Below, in pieces: positions 63,588 through 64,000 of a stretch of 64,000 nt of DNA. Each line of letters begins with the position of its first letter. Within the stretch, counting starts at the first letter, position 1. The translations under genes and the position numbers were made by a program. Source of the stretch: Ancylobacter dichloromethanicus. Its GTDB lineage: Bacteria > Pseudomonadota > Alphaproteobacteria > Rhizobiales > Xanthobacteraceae. The notes beneath the pieces are model-generated. The model was not told the DNA's origin and made no database searches. It saw nothing but the letters and a program-made list of their open reading frames with translations. The stretch lies in assembly GCF_018390645.1 (NCBI RefSeq), contig NZ_JAHBGC010000038.1, positions 409,688 through 473,687 of the forward strand, given 5' to 3'.

Positions 63588-63881
63588 ATGGCCGATCACG
63601 GAGTGACCGAATACGCCAAGGCGGACGGTAACGACTACGCCGAGCACCGTGGCACGTACCATTTCTTCACCAAGCTGACCCTCGTCGGCACCATGTCCCT
63701 CGTCTGCTTCATGGTGGCGTTCGCCATCGGTGGCGCCAATGGCCATTGGGGTCTCTTCACCGTCGGCACGCTGGCCTCGGTCGCGGCCTGTGCCATCGGT
63801 CTCGCCTCGCAGGATGGCAAGCCCAAGCTGCTGTTCGGCCTGCTCGGCGTTCTCGTCCTCGCCCTGATCATCACTTCCTGA
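63588..63881 (+). CDS. ctaJ: aa3-type cytochrome c oxidase subunit IV
   Basis: This 97-residue membrane protein belongs to the small subunit IV of alphaproteobacterial aa3 oxidases. It has the polar N-terminus EYAKADGNDYAEHRGTYHFFTKLT and then three hydrophobic segments. Family members are usually one-helix proteins of about 50 residues, so this one is longer, as in some Rhizobiales. The ATG at 63588 follows GGGAGGGGG. It is followed after 8 bases by pntA, a gene order common in this group. The symbol is tentative. Confidence 0.85.
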   Translation: MADHGVTEYAKADGNDYAEHRGTYHFFTKLTLVGTMSLVCFMVAFAIGGANGHWGLFTVGTLASVAACAIGLASQDGKPKLLFGLLGVLVLALIITS

Positions 63882-63889
63882 GACCAGCC

Positions 63890-64000
63890 ATGCGTATCGC
63901 AATTGTCAAAGAGAGCTCTGCTTCGGAGCCACGGGTTGCCGCGTCCGCCGACACGGTCAAGCGCTATGTCGGCTTGGGGGCGGCGGTATTTGTCGCGTCG
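63890..64000 (+). CDS. pntA: NAD(P) transhydrogenase subunit alpha, partial
   Basis: Only the first 37 codons are present; the gene runs off the window end. The residues MRIAIVKESSASEPRVAASADTVKRYVGLGAAVFV match the start of the proton-translocating transhydrogenase alpha subunit (alanine dehydrogenase/PNT N-terminal domain). The normal order ctaJ-type gene then pntA supports this. It would transfer hydride between NADH and NADP+ with proton movement. Confidence 0.85.
   Translation, partial: MRIAIVKESSASEPRVAASADTVKRYVGLGAAVFVAS

Overview
The window is high-GC chromosomal DNA from an alphaproteobacterium of the order Hyphomicrobiales (Rhizobiales). Gene content and order point there: trmD-rplS-leuC/leuD/leuB, lysC-ptsP-prfA-prmC-DUF4167, phaR-phaA-phaB, an IalB-family protein, CpdR, and the aa3-oxidase subunit IV gene next to pntA. 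A ROSE-type RNA thermometer and an RpoH-type promoter (CTTG-N17-CCTATCT) agree with this. A Xanthobacteraceae-like genus is my guess, not shown. I see no phage, transposase, CRISPR array or plasmid genes; this is core chromosome with small lineage-specific insertions.

Layout: 0.1-11 kb holds trmD and rplS, then a leucine pathway split into leuC, leuD and leuB. Between these lie a Gly/His-rich secreted protein, a minimal zincin, a ribbon-helix-helix protein, a glyoxalase-like enzyme and a two-gene GMC dehydrogenase. 11-19 kb holds an isoprenyl diphosphate synthase, mtgA, rpmF, a lipoprotein hydrolase and the polyhydroxybutyrate genes phaR(-)/phaA-phaB(+). 19-24 kb holds a DMT exporter, gloB plus a cupin, IalB, YkvA, a 2H RNA ligase/phosphodiesterase and a MOSC protein. 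24-31 kb is a minus-strand block (lysC, ptsP, prfA, prmC, DUF4167) diverging from ubiG. 32-42 kb holds an MFS carrier, clpB, galU, a lytic transglycosylase and a DUF459 protein. 40-47 kb is the gltB-gltD glutamate synthase operon with a near-consensus promoter.

47-54 kb is the most interesting part. An hsp20 gene carries both an RpoH-type promoter and a ROSE-like thermometer hairpin with a bulged G opposite the Shine-Dalgarno sequence. A 1.75-kb stretch without credible protein genes (51298-53047) contains three dispersed copies of a roughly 90-nt element. Each copy has a promoter-like sequence upstream, two anti-Shine-Dalgarno motifs (UCCUU in a hairpin loop, CCUCCC in a linker) and an intrinsic terminator. 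These look like a multicopy regulatory RNA family. Next come an N-formylglutamate amidohydrolase-family gene, cpdR and tRNA-Val(GAC).

55-64 kb holds small secreted proteins, a histidine phosphatase, a PepF-type oligopeptidase, an AraC regulator divergent from a Tat-exported metallo-beta-lactamase-fold protein, a DUF3445 haem protein, an ABC1/UbiB-type kinase, the aa3-oxidase subunit IV gene and the first 37 codons of pntA, cut by the window edge. Most convergent gene ends carry perfect GC-rich hairpins. Family calls come from reading translations and motifs by eye; no database search was run.
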